Shown piece by piece: positions 34,099-44,929 of a DNA stretch of 64,000 bases. How positions within the stretch are numbered: position 1 is the first letter of the stretch; each line of letters begins with the position of its first letter. Source of the DNA: Lasiodiplodia sp. COLG20 (Eukaryota; Ascomycota; Dothideomycetes; Botryosphaeriales; Botryosphaeriaceae); assembly GCA_009801085.1 (NCBI GenBank), contig VNWV01000042.1, forward strand, positions 31,392 through 95,391. The letters run 5' to 3'. The notes beneath the pieces are model-generated. The model was not told the origin of the DNA. It searched no databases and saw only the letters and a program-made list of their open reading frames with translations. A program made the translations under genes and the position numbers.

Positions 34099-35064
34099 AT
34101 GCCCAAATACGTCCTCACAGGCTGCGACGGCAACCTCGGCAGCATAGCCGCCAGCTACGCCCTCACGCTCGCCAGCCCAGACGACGAACTCATCTTCACC
34201 AGCCACAAGCCCGACTCCATCGACAAGGCCCTCGTTCAGGACTGGACCACCAAAGGCGCGCAGCTTATCCAGCTCGACTACGGCGACCCGGAACCCAGCC
34301 TCGCCCGCGTCTTCGCCGGCGCCACCGCCGTCTCCTTCATCTCGACGTGGCTGATCGGCGAGGGCCGGCGCGCGCAGCACGCCAACGTCATCGCCGCGGC
34401 CAAGGCCGCGGGCGTGCGGCGCATCTGCTACACCAGCTTCGTCGGCGCGGACCTGCGCGAGAAGGTGGAGAGCGAGGAGGACATGCCGTTCCTGCCGCGC
34501 GACCACGCCTTCACCGAGGCGCTGATCCGGCAGAGCGGGCTGCAGTACAGCATCCAGCGCAATTATCTTTACATGGACAACGTGCCGCAGTTCTTCGCGC
34601 GGAGCTTTGCGTTTTGCGGCGACCGCTGGCTGTGCAACAGCGGTGGTGCGCAAGGCGCGTTCGTCGCGCGCGAGGACTGCGGGCGCGTGTTGGGCGCGTT
34701 GCTGATGGGGAGGGGCGAGCCGAATCGGGTGTATGCCGTCACGGGGCCGGAGCCGGTCGCGTACAGAGAGGTGTTTGAGTGGATGGCGGCGCAGACGGGG
34801 TACGCGGGCGAGTTTGTGGAGATGGAGGACGGGGAGCTGGAGCGGTGGTGGAGGGAGCGCGGCTTGCCGTACGATGTGTATGGGGACTTCTCGAAGCTGC
34901 CATGTAAGCTCTGCATGTATGACCTCCTTTGCTGCGGGCAGATGGTGGCGTGGGGGCATATGAAGGAAGCTACGGATGCAGTGGAGAAGCTGACGGGTCG
35001 GAAGCCGCTTGCGTTTAGGGAGGCGCTGTTGAAGTACAAGGACATCTTTCCCAAGCCTCAGTAG
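34099..35064 (+). CDS. NmrA-like / atypical SDR NAD(P)-binding protein
   Basis: Single exon, 321 residues, the usual length for the atypical short-chain dehydrogenases of the NmrA / NAD(P)H-azoreductase group. The N-terminal dinucleotide motif is TGCDGNLGS (TGxxGxxG), directly after the first beta strand. The conserved core continues with ATAVSFISTW, then AAGVRRICYTSFVGAD, and RNYLYMDNVPQFF in the substrate-loop region. The usual active-site YxxxK is not evident, as is common in this subgroup, which includes redox sensors as well as enzymes. Coding GC is very high between 34300 and 34900, more so than in adjacent intergenic DNA. Substrate and role are not predictable. Confidence 0.85.
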   Translation: MPKYVLTGCDGNLGSIAASYALTLASPDDELIFTSHKPDSIDKALVQDWTTKGAQLIQLDYGDPEPSLARVFAGATAVSFISTWLIGEGRRAQHANVIAAAKAAGVRRICYTSFVGADLREKVESEEDMPFLPRDHAFTEALIRQSGLQYSIQRNYLYMDNVPQFFARSFAFCGDRWLCNSGGAQGAFVAREDCGRVLGALLMGRGEPNRVYAVTGPEPVAYREVFEWMAAQTGYAGEFVEMEDGELERWWRERGLPYDVYGDFSKLPCKLCMYDLLCCGQMVAWGHMKEATDAVEKLTGRKPLAFREALLKYKDIFPKPQ

Positions 35065-35174
35065 ACTCGGCGAACCTTGAGATGAGGCCAAGAGATGGAG
35101 TGAAATCTAGAGTGCGGCTGATTACAACAAATAAAATAGTATTAAGAATGGACCCCTAATTCTCCGCGAGAACT

Positions 35175-38100
35175 CTATCTGGTACCAACCACCTCCACAC
35201 CCCATCTTGTCTCCCCATTGCTACCTTCGAAGTATCCCAACTTAGTCATGAAACCAGATCTATCCCGATGCAGTTCCTCTATGTTCTGATCTCGAACCAA
35301 TTGCAGTAGTTTTTTGCTCCCACAAACCAAGGCCAGCACATCGCCGATGCATTCAACGTCCCTCAGTAACAACTTCAAATACATCCGTTGCATAATGGCT
35401 ATAATGATAGCACTTCCAGCGAGCCATATAATGATAGAAACACTAAGCCACACAGCGACGGGATTCATCCGCAGCAGCAGTAAAGGTGTCTTGACTTCGA
35501 CAGTAGCCGTGCGGTTGGTGTGCGAAATCGGATGCAGCACATCTTGATACTCGGGTGTTTCGCCCGAAGTTTCGTTGTATATCTTCATCAAATCTGACGG
35601 GAGGCTTGCATTTATCGGCTGGTATGCCCAGCTCCCCGAGTCAAATGAGACATTGCTGCTGACGTAGTGCTGGAAAAAGGTGGAGAAGGCGGTTTGCGCG
35701 AGGTCCTCCAGGACGGCGGCGTCGAGAAGGGCTTGTGGATTGTGGTTTGCAAGCTTGTACATCGAGTACGTCATGAAGTCCAAGTTTAAGCCGTTGTCTC
35801 GGTCACGTACGTTGAGAGTGTTGTCGTCCGTATTTTCGTCTCCGTAGCCGGCAGTGTCCTGGGCGCCTCCAATGTTCTCGAGGTCGAATGCACCCAAGAG
35901 TGAGTCCAGGAACAGAACACCGTAACTGTATTCAAAGTGGGAAATTAGCCAAAAGTCATTTGACCATATTATTATTAACCTTAAGTCCTTACCTTGCAGT
36001 TACATTATAGGAAACTTCATCATCTGATGAGGTTCTGTTTACTGCCAACTCATGGCGCAAAAGACCATCCGTCCAAGGAGTATCAATGATGGTCGGTTCT
36101 TCCAGTATGTCAAATGACTGTACTTTGCCATTACTTTGGTCCACTGTAACCTCGGCCGCTGCCGACTCTATGATCGGTTTACAGCGGAGAGCTTGTATCG
36201 ATGGCTTGTCCATGCAGAGCGTATGTTCCGGAGAGGTGCAACTTGAACCGGAACCACGGTATTTAGTTGACATATTGTACCCATCTCGCAAATCTCCATA
36301 GATCCATTTCGTAGTAAAGTTTCGGGGCCATATGCTTGATGGGAATGGAAACTCTGCGGCATCGAAGGGTGACCAGTATCCAATGGCGGCGGGAGCTTGT
36401 GCTGGATCACTTGCTGTTTCGTTGACGCAACATCTGGGCCGAGAGAGATTTCCAAGAAACGACGTATCTAGAAAGTTGTTCGTGAATGTAGTCCGGCCGG
36501 CGCGAAGCTCATATCCGGTATCCACGTCCTTTGGGTTAGAGCTCACATTCCAGACTGTCGAATTTGTCAGATCCCATTCAGTAAGCCATGCCGAGATGTT
36601 GTTCAAGTTGTCGTAAGACGTGCATTCAATGCGGCCTCTGATGCCTGGAGTGGATACGGTAATACTGGTGGCCATGGGGAGTAGTCCCTTCTCTGTCAAT
36701 TCATTCCTGCCTTGGGCAGCAAGAGAGTTCGATATGCCGTTCACTTCGATGGGAACAAAACTCCAGCCATCGAGACTCCAGGCCGGTTGTGATCCATTCA
36801 ACGCAATCTGTATGGTAGCACTGTACAGCCAGTTGGTCGAAAGATTTCCAAAGAGATTCTCGAGCACTTGGGCCTGATGAGATGGACCTGCATGGACTGA
36901 TGGACCCGCCGTTGTGGTATACAAGAGTGGGATCTGACGTAACTCCAGTTTCCGTTCCACGATGTGGGTTTGAGAAATGCTACCTTGTTCACTCTCGAAG
37001 AGTGCTGACATAGACATTGTTACTGAAAAGAATAAGCAGTTCATAGCGTCCGATATATGTATATGAGCTTTACTTACGTATAGGAGAGAGTGATGTTCCA
37101 ACAATAACAAAGGATAAGAGCCAGTGTTTATTAAAAGCTGCTTTCACGGCTGCCCATATCCAGTACGATGATTGGTAAGACAGACCAGCACCATGAGAAA
37201 TCCTTGCCGGCCGTTCTGCCATGGATAGATAAGGTTGTAGACGGCGAAAGGTTGTATCCATTGCGCCCCACCACAAGCCAATCACGACAGCAACCAGGGT
37301 CGTTATAATGGATATCCACGAGCCGGAAGATACCCGCGTCTTGAGCAGTGTTGCCTGCTGGACAAATGCAGATTGTTACAGTAAGGAACGATCTGCGAAG
37401 CTTTTGAGCACAATAATTGCAGCTGCAACAGCAACAAGCAACATTAAGAGTGCGATAAATGTGCGCAGCCGAATGACCATGGGCCTCCAGTCCTGGGCTG
37501 GGGAAGTTGATTGATTCATGTTGACTATTTCACCGTCAGAGAAAACTCAGATAAAGTGACTTTCACAACTTACCAGCGCCGATGTCGTAAGTAGCCTCTG
37601 GTGCGTCCATTTCGTGTATTTCGTTCGCTGTCGCGTAATACCGCCTATCTTTTAGCTTGCCGTAGAGTTCAGCCTTGTTCAATTGGCTGTACGCGTTCAA
37701 AGTCGCCCGCGTTTGATCTTCTCCTTTGAACAAACCCGTAAGGCAGGTAGTTGTTGCAGGATCTCGGCTCAAATTGAGGGGCCTCATCCGAAGCCGAGAA
37801 ATGGTCCAGACAACCAAAGAAAGCAGTAATGATACTAAAAGAAGTATTGCCAGTGCGATAGCAATATCTGCAATGACTACAACACGCCTTTCGACCACGG
37901 TGGTACGACCTCCGGTGAGTTCGGTATCCGAAGCACCGTTGCGGAAAAGGGATGATTGAAGAATTTCTCCCAAGAATCTCTGTTTGTTCTTCGTAGCGTG
38001 AGCTACTAGCTCTTTATCGTCAATCATTGCTCCCATATCGAAATTGTAAGGAGCTCCAAGTAAGGCGGAAAGCCCACCGACGGCGGGACGAGACCTTGTC

Positions 38101-39781
38101 GAAGGAGGGTATATATATATGATGTCCAGTTGTCGTTAAGTGTTTCGTTTTGCAGCTCAGTAACATTGAAAAAGCTCTCCGGTACTGGGATCCGTTTACT
38201 CCGATACTCGTCCTGATCGAAGCTAAATTCCGAAGAGGATTCTGATAATCGAGCATGGACTGTAATGTTCGCCGTGTAGTATTTCGTGGTACACAGTTGA
38301 CCAGCTGCTCGAAAGTCGGGTGAAAATGTCCAGTTTGCTGAATAGCTTGTGTTTGAAGGCGCGAGCCAAGGAGTGCTGAACAGAATCAACTCTCTGTCGC
38401 GGCACTCCTCGGAATTGTTCATATAAATCGTACCAGGGATAGAACCATCTATTGTCAATGAATACAGAGATGTTCTGGGCCAAGGAGGCGTGATGAATTT
38501 CGAGATGTCAGACCACGAAGCACCTCCGCTCTGTAAAAGGGCCACCTGTGTCGATATGGCCAGGCCGTAGATGCATCCATCTTCCGAGCTGAGTTCGATA
38601 GAGGCCAACATTCCAGACTCATCCAGCAGCTCGTTGAGAATGTTGTAGGCAGTATAACTGACATTGTTAATTGACCTACGTAGCAAGGACATTGGTTCAC
38701 ATTCCAGTTCGGTGTTAAAGACTTGTGTTTCGGCCTGCCAAATTTGTGCAGATGAGGAAAGTAGGGGTCCGAGAGGAGGGCTACCTGTTACAGAGTCTGA
38801 GGGCCAAAATGGAAGCACTGTATAGTTATCCGATATCCATGCGGACGTCGAAATATCTTGTAGGATATGTCCAATCGTGCGTAAGTAGGTGTCCCTGCTG
38901 GCATGGAGAGGGAGCGGCGAATTCTGTTTGAACGCTGTGCGAGCAAACTGGATATCCTTTGTAATTAGTACATCTCTTAGTTCCAGGAAAGAGGATGAGA
39001 GAGGTGATATGGCCAGAAATCCTATGATATTAAGGCAGGCAGAGGACACAAGGAGCCAGCTCCTGCGGCCGTCGGCCTTCTTGGAGAGCCCACTAGCTAG
39101 AGCAGTCCACCAGGCCATTGGTGCCTGAAATATTGTTGTCTTGGCTGAAGAACCACCTGGCCGGGCTAGCCTGGCGAACGGCTCCGTCCTTTTAACGTCC
39201 TCAAGAAGCATCGTCGTTAACTGGACGTACAGAACAGCAACAAGCGAGGGCGTAAATCTCCATCCGAAAAGGATCTTGGAAGACCCATCATCATCTCCCA
39301 AGCCATGATTTTTACCAGAGAACCAGAAGAGAAGAAGGACAACCAAGAAGAGAACGAGGATTGTCCCGCTGAGAATACCGAGGAACCATGGTCGTAAAGT
39401 GTATGGAAGCCATTTTGGGTTTCGCTGCTCTTTGCCTCCTGTTACTTCTAGAACCCAGGGTGGGTTAGCATTATGCTTGTGACTTGGTCCCTTGACTCCC
39501 ATTCATACTGTAGGCGTACTTGTAAGTGCATCTTCCTCTGTTGTTATACTACTCCCGATATTTTCCGTCGGCTCACGAGTAGCGAGAAGGGTACTCTCAC
39601 TTGTTGTTTCAGAATTTGGAACAGCGGACGGACGGCCTTGGTCGTGGAGAGAGCTATATTCAAATGGACCGTTATTGCTGTAGAGTGTGTCCCCGCGGTC
39701 AATTTTCTCAGTAGAGTGCGGATAATCAAGGAGGGGAATTCGAGTTTCGTTCGTGGTGCGATGCACCGGGTTATCATGCAT
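35175..39781 (-). pseudogene. DUF3433 double-domain membrane protein, with a frameshift and an in-frame stop
   Basis: Multi-span fungal membrane protein with two DUF3433 units. Exons are 39520-39781, 37574-39447, 37078-37524, 35993-37022 and 35175-35925. The total is 4364 nt, which becomes 4350 (1449 residues) when a 14-bp insertion is discounted. The acidic cytosolic N-terminus (MHDNPVHRTTNETRI) joins the body through a 72-nt intron with a perfect GCTAAC branch site, so the ATG at 39502 is not the start. DUF3433 hallmarks are LPYTLRPWFLG with its helix, and the second unit DWRPMVIRLRTF with helices near 37150-37480. Large N-glycosylation-rich loops follow each unit. Lesions: a direct repeat GTAAGG at 38046-38051 and 38060-38065 brackets a 14-bp insertion that shifts the frame, and TAA at 37376-37378 interrupts exon 3. 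A TATA-like element lies near 39890-39900. Start and function are inferred; both lesions could be sequence errors. Confidence 0.75.
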
Positions 39782-40599
39782 TTTCACCGAGCTCAGGCGG
39801 CATAGGTAGGTAAAATGGGGCCTCGCGTGCTTCAAAGTTGTTGTTGTCGACGAGAGGTGTTTGGGAGGAAGTTTGATCAAGTAGTTTGCTGATAAATATA
39901 CGCTTTATTTTTAGCCCACGGAACTCGTGCTGTGTAACCAACAAGCGTGGCTGTATTTTTTGTTAGTAGCGCGGCCATTTTCCAAGCCGCGGGTAGAGAG
40001 GTCGTTCTGAGGCCAATTCAGCCAATGAGACTGCATTTCTCCCTTTGCACGGAGTCGCGCGTTTGTGGGAGGATCCACGCTAAAAGGTACTTAAAAGATT
40101 CGCGCGCAACCGTGCATATGCCGTGGGGGCGATGCCTCCACGTTAGTCTCAAAAAAGCAGTGATCGTGCCGAGGTTGTTTCGCGGTGAGTTGAAGGCCAC
40201 TTCCTTTTAAGCCCCGCCGTGCCCCGAACAGGGCGGAGCACCAGAACCTATCTCTGTGAACGCACATCAATATGCTCCAACGTCTGGCCTACCACTACAG
40301 ACCACAGAATACGTCGTGATTTGCAATATTGTTGTAGAGTCTCCAGTGCTTTGTTTTGGCAGTTCGGCAATTTCACTCATGCCGATCTCGGGCGATAGAT
40401 ATGTGACCGAAGACTCCGAAAGCTACACGACAAGACTACCTTCTGTGTTTACAGATAAAGTCGACATGACAATTCGGCTAGATCCGATAACATCAGGAAC
40501 CATGATAAGCCAATTGTAATTTAAGAGGCCATTGCTGGGAATATAAGCCTCGCGACCCCAGCAGACGCATTCTCGAATTAAAGTTGAAATTAGTTCACA
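39782..40599. promoter_or_regulatory. Divergent promoter region: DUF3433 gene / amidase
   Basis: 818 bp between divergent genes. An ATATAAG element at 40541-40547 lies 53 bp before the amidase ATG and is the likely TATA box. On the other strand ATAAATATAC (39890-39900) may serve the DUF3433 gene. No further gene is seen. Confidence 0.55.
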
Positions 40600-42640
40600 A
40601 TGCTGACTGCCTTGCTACTTCTATGCGCCAACTTTGCCACTTCTACAAAAGCGGATTCCTTCAAGAATAGCTTGGGTGTGAGCAACAACGACTCTACCGC
40701 CACCAGTGATGGCCCCTTTTTGATGCCATTATGCAATGGCATCGATATCGAGGATGCAACAGTGGGTGACCTTCAGCGATGGATGACCCTTGGTCAGCTA
40801 TCGAGCCAAGATCTAGTCTCGTGTTATCTTGCCAGGATTGATCAGACAAATCCGTAAGCGCCAAACAGCCGGTCCAAGACAACGTCGATACCATCAGCTC
40901 ACACATGCTGCAGGTTCCTTCATTCGGTGAGCGAGGTCAATCCGGAGGCGCTCTCCATTGCGGCATCCCTTGACCAAGAGCGGACCGAAACCGGCATTCG
41001 CGGGCCTTTACATGGCATCCCATTCATGGTGAAAGACAACTTCTACACAGATGACAAGCATAACACCAGCGAAGGGGGTTTGGTCCTCCTAGGCGGCCGG
41101 TATTCTCAAGAAGCGACCGTCGTATCCAAAATCCGCGCCGCAGGTGGTGTCTTGCTTGGGCACGCCGCGCTTTCCGAAGCAGCAGACCACAGGGCCTTGG
41201 TCAACTTCTCCGATGGTTACTCTACCCGGGCCGGTCAGACGAGAAACCCGTTCAACTTGACTCAATTGACGTCAGGCAGTAGCGGTGGCTCCGCTGTCGC
41301 TGACAGGATCAACCAAGTTGCTATTGCGTTAGGAACCGAGACGCATGGGTATGAAAAAAGTACGCACTCGAGTGCTGTGAGCATGGCTGACTGGGTTCCA
41401 GTTCTTTGATGCATCCGTCGGCCCACCTTGGTTTGCGCAGCATCAAGTCGACCCCAGGGCTGATGTCGCGTCACGGCATCATTCCGGGGAGCTTCTATCA
41501 CGATACCCCTGGTCCCCTGGCCAGGTCATTCAAGGACGTGGCACTTTTGTTGGATGTCATGGCTGGTGCGGACCAATACGACAACCTGACTTTCTCCGCG
41601 CTTGGTCAACTTCCAACAAATGGCTATGTGGCTCATGTCTCAAGCAAGGATGAGCTGAAAGGAATGAAGATAGGATTGCCCTGGAATCCATATTGGTCAA
41701 CGAACGCCGTACGTGATATATTTCCGGCAGTGATATCTAAACAATGTTTACTAAATCAGCACAGGCTATCAATACTCCGGGCCAACGAACCTTGTATGAA
41801 GGTAAGGTCAAGGAGCTCGAAGCTGCAGGCGCAATCATCTACAACATCACGGTAAGTCAAGTCCACCAGATCTCAATCGCCAAACATTCTGCTGATATCC
41901 TGCAGTACATCCCCAATATCAAGAGCATTGCCAATCCCTACGGTTTTGGCCAGCCCTCCACCATCCCTGCCGAGTATGACCAGCTCATCGCCTACAACAC
42001 TCTCCTCGCCATCGCATACGGCGAGTTGTTGATCAACTGGACCTTCCCCGAAGATGACAGCCGCCACGGCATGCGCAGCCTTGCCGAGATGGCAGCCTGG
42101 AACGACGCGCACAACGCCAGCACCGGCGCCCTAGGAAACTCAACCTGGTGGTTCAACACCGTCTCCGGCCAAGATTTCTACGACGCCGCTATCGCTACCA
42201 ACGGAACGATGGGCGACACCTTCTGGAAGGCTTTCGACTGGGGGCGCCGGACCGCACGAGAGGCCATTGACGGGGGCTACGCCTATGTGCTCGACAATGG
42301 CACTGTCGTCAAACTTGACGCCCTCATCGTGCCGAATGACAACGGAGGCGGCGGTGACTCAGCCTGCGCTTCCATTCCTTCGTATGCGGGCTATCCTGTG
42401 GCGTCGGTGCCTATCGGCCAGAATGGCTTTGACGTTCCTTGCGGCATCTGCATATATGGACGGCAGTGGAGCGAGGCGAATTTGGTGCGTGTAGCATCGG
42501 CGATGGATGACCTCTTCCAATGGAATGCCCGGCCGGCATGGCATAACTATGCCACCGCTCAGGGCCCATGGGATTCCCGGTGGCCAGGCTACTCCTGTAC
42601 ACATGAGTCACTTGATAGATATGCCTGTGATCCAGAATAG
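40600..42640 (+). CDS. Secreted amidase (amidase signature family)
   Basis: Hydrolyses carboxamide bonds through a Ser-cisSer-Lys triad. Exons are 40600-40853, 40914-41348, 41402-41708, 41765-41851 and 41906-42640, giving 605 residues, slightly long for the family. The N-terminus MLTALLLLCANFATSTKADS is a signal peptide, and there are several N-glycosylation sequons, so secretion is likely. The triad Lys is in GIPFMVKDNF. The Gly/Ser signature TSGSSGGSAVADRIN carries the cis-Ser and nucleophile, and ALGTETHGSLMHPSA follows across an intron. Usual members read GGSSGGSA; here the serines are shifted by one but the motif is intact. A divergent DUF3433 gene lies on its left. Substrate not predictable. 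Confidence 0.9.
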
Positions 42641-43272
42641 GGTGTGTGGAAAACTTAAAGACGCCTGTGCCAACGAGTGACTGATCTGAACTCGGTGGTA
42701 CTTTGTCGTCAAGGCGATCTGATGGAGACCTTGGCAAATAGTATCAGTATACTTCGATGTAACAGGAATGAATGGGATATCGGTAACCTGTGTCCCGCGC
42801 CCTTCTTTGGAAAGAAACGCAAGTGTCCGTACTCCGCCTGAGCTCTGGGGGTCTCAAGCGTCCGTGAAGCTGCGTCACCGCCTAATCAGAGTTTTTCTCA
42901 ATCCACCAAGGTGTTTTTTCCATGTGTGCGTACCTGAATTCTTTCCGCATCAAATTCCGCTGCAACCAAAGCAAATGCATCGCCACCGCGACCATGATGT
43001 CCGCCGTGAACAGCGCAAGCGGCCAGCAGGCCGCAACCCCTTCTGTTCCCGTGGCGCGCGGTCCTACGTCGCCATGCCTTTCTCTGTCGCCATTCTTCAA
43101 CGTGCTAAGATGTCGGGTCAGAGGCGCACTGTTACAATTGACGTATCGGCGTCGTCGGCGAAGTGGTGGCCGGGTCGTACGGCAGTTCGAGCCCCTGCGC
43201 CCAGGTTCGCAGCTGCAGAGCTGTTGTCAGCGCAGGGGAAGGGTGACAGTCTGCGTCTGGGCGCAGCGAGCG
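42641..43272. other. Intergenic left of the microprotein array
   Basis: Amidase 3' end and sequence without a supported gene. An open frame of 169 codons (42768-43277) has no recognisable features and overlaps other frames equally well. A fragment near 43245-43285 resembles sequence downstream of microprotein copy B and may be a remnant of another copy. Confidence 0.35.
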
Positions 43273-43420
43273 TGTGAGCGAGCGGCTAGTGCCGGAGGAG
43301 GCGGGTGTATAGCAGCTACACCACCGCACTTGCCAATTCCGCTTCGCGCCTTCCCCGTGAAAATGCCGGCTCACGCGGTCGCTGAACGTCCGGACCTCCC
43401 CATCACTTCATCCTTCTTCG
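43273..43420 (+). repeat. Direct repeat, left unit (partner at 43902-44050)
   Basis: Shares an ordered set of blocks with 43902-44050: GTGTGAGnGAG, then GGAGGAGGCG, ACTTGCC, GCTTCG, and AAATGCCGG followed by CGGTCG. I estimate roughly two thirds identity by eye. The repeats are about 630 bp apart, and each lies next to a microprotein copy. Confidence 0.6.
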
Positions 43421-43511
43421 TCTCTCTTCGTTCCTACGCTTCAAGTCTGCACTCCCAGACGCACCAACTGCCAGTCCTCCACGACGCGAGCCACAACAAC
43501 CAACCACCAAG

Positions 43512-43802
43512 ACGAGCTTCTTGGCAGTTCTGCAGAAATTCTTTTGCCTGCGCCTGTCTCCTTCTCATAAGATTAGATGCACGACCACGCGGCAAGACAT
43601 GGTACCAGAAACTACAGTTGTTCCCGAGAACCCACCGCAGTCGTGTGAGCGAGCGTATGGGCAGTCGGCGTGGGTACAGTCTACACTTTCAGGCTCACCA
43701 ACCGGCACTAATCCTTCACAAGGACAAGCCTCAGCACAGTCAATCATCCTCGCCTCCTCCTCACAATCAAACAACTCAAACAATCAAGCATCATCAGCTT
43801 AA
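43512..43802 (+). pseudogene. Microprotein copy A: start codon ACG, altered C-terminus
   Basis: In the frame shared by all copies this unit reads SFLAVLQKFFCLRLSPSHKI, then RCTTTRQDMVPETTVVPEN. It aligns with copy C over about 40 residues. The codon where B and C have ATG is ACG (43512-43514), and the frame has no upstream ATG close by, so normal initiation is lost. After PEN the sequence diverges and the frame runs on through what is the leader of copy B, ending at 43802. The leader before it (about 43465-43511) resembles that of copy C (CAAGTCTGCACT..., then a CCACGACG block). Either a decayed paralogue, or one translated from ACG or a downstream start. Confidence 0.55.
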
Positions 43803-43811
43803 ACATCAAAA

Positions 43812-43910
43812 TGAGCTTTGCGACAATGTTGTGGAAATTTTTTTGCCGGCGCCTTTCCTCATCACACAAAATCAAATGCACTACTACACGACAGTCAGGG
43901 TGGGTGTGAG
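43812..43910 (+). CDS. Microprotein copy B, 32 residues, truncated
   Basis: ATG in the same leader context as copy C (A-rich, CAATCAA-type sequence). It reads MSFATMLWKFFCRRLSSSHK, then IKCTTTRQ, and then leaves the family sequence (SGWV) and stops. It keeps the helix-like N-terminus, the Phe-Cys pair and the core SHKIKCTTTRQ but lacks the DMVPET region and C-terminus. It starts exactly 300 bp after the corresponding position in copy A. Could be a truncated paralogue or a genuine short form. Confidence 0.45.
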
Positions 43911-44050
43911 AGAGTGGCTTGTGTAGGAGGAGGCGCATGTAGAGTAGGCAGCAATTCATCGTACTTGCCGGTACTGCTTCGAGCTTCTCCATGCAAATGC
44001 CGGCCAATACGGTCGTGGGGCATCCGGCCTTCAACGCGATAGATTTTACG
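43902..44050 (+). repeat. Direct repeat, right unit (partner at 43273-43420)
   Basis: Diverged second copy of the block described at 43273-43420. It starts inside the end of microprotein copy B and ends in an AAATGCCGGCC...CGGTCG block. Confidence 0.6.
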
Positions 44051-44929
44051 GACATGGAATATGAGCTAAACACGCCATCGAGATGACCTACATGGCGGCG
44101 TGGTGTAGTATTCACAGCTGTAAGCCAATCGTATTCGTAAAAATTCTCGCAGATTACCCTATCTGGAAGCTATGTGTGCACCAGATGCAGTGTGCGTTCT
44201 TGTCGATGGCATCTTTTGATCGTGTGCAATTGCTTATGTACAGTTAATCGCCGCTTGTGCGATTGGCCTCAAATTGTAAGTACCTGGATGTACGGACGAC
44301 TGAAAATTCAGTCTGAGAGAGCCGCTGTTTGAGGCGGGGTAGGAGGGGTCGGAGACAGTTAACAGCGGTTACGGTGGGCCGCGCAAAGGCTTAAATTGAA
44401 ATCTCTGCCAGCTGTGGATCCAGGGAAAAGTGTGAATCCTGTCTCTCAGCGCGCTACGCTTGTCTTGTGCTGCTGTCGGCTGGTTGTCAAAGCTCAACCC
44501 CGCAACTTCTGATGGTACAAAGGGCGTGAAGATGGGTCAACACCATCACTTAACCACAACACAATAAAGCCGCAAAATCACAGTGCTTCGTCAGGAATAT
44601 AGGTTTCTGGGTCGGCAGGAAAATCTTTTTGCGAGGGACTTATAATCTCGTCGACCCCTGACTACGTTGCAACTTTTCTTTTCTCCAAGTCTGCACTTAC
44701 AGGCTTGTCGACAACCAACCGTCCACGACGCAGCAAGCACAAGCAAGCAGTAAGTAGTATCCCCTTACAATTAGTAGTCATCAGCCAACTAATATTTAAC
44801 AGTCAAGCATCAATCAAGCATCAATCAAGCCTCAGTCATCCTCACGTGCTCACAATCAATCAACCAATAAACAACTCAATCAATCGACACTCAGTCAACA
44901 ATCAGTCGACAAACAATCAATCAGTCATC
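44051..44929. promoter_or_regulatory. Promoter and intron-containing 5' leader of microprotein copy C
   Basis: A TATA-like TTATAAT at 44640-44646 fits transcription from about 44670. A plausible leader intron runs 44750-44802 (GTAAGT donor, CAACTAAT branch, AACAG acceptor). After it comes a CAATCAATCA/CAAGCATCAAT-rich leader that leads directly to the ATG at 44930. Such CAA-rich unstructured leaders are common before highly expressed fungal genes. Nothing else is seen in 44051-44600. Confidence 0.5.
44803..44929 (+). repeat. CAATCAATCA-rich low-complexity leader
   Basis: Dozens of CAATCA, CAAGCA and CAGTCA units, almost G-free. A shorter stretch of the same kind precedes copy B (43765-43811). 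Confidence 0.65.

Noticed and set aside
38024..39502. Separate 492-residue protein starting at 39502 and ending at 38024
   Set aside because: The start is an internal ATG inside a well-formed intron (39448-39519), and the end is caused by the 14-bp insertion. Together with the downstream exons it is one DUF3433 gene.
42768..43277. 169-codon open frame left of the microprotein array
   Set aside because: No recognisable sequence; another frame is equally open over the same stretch.
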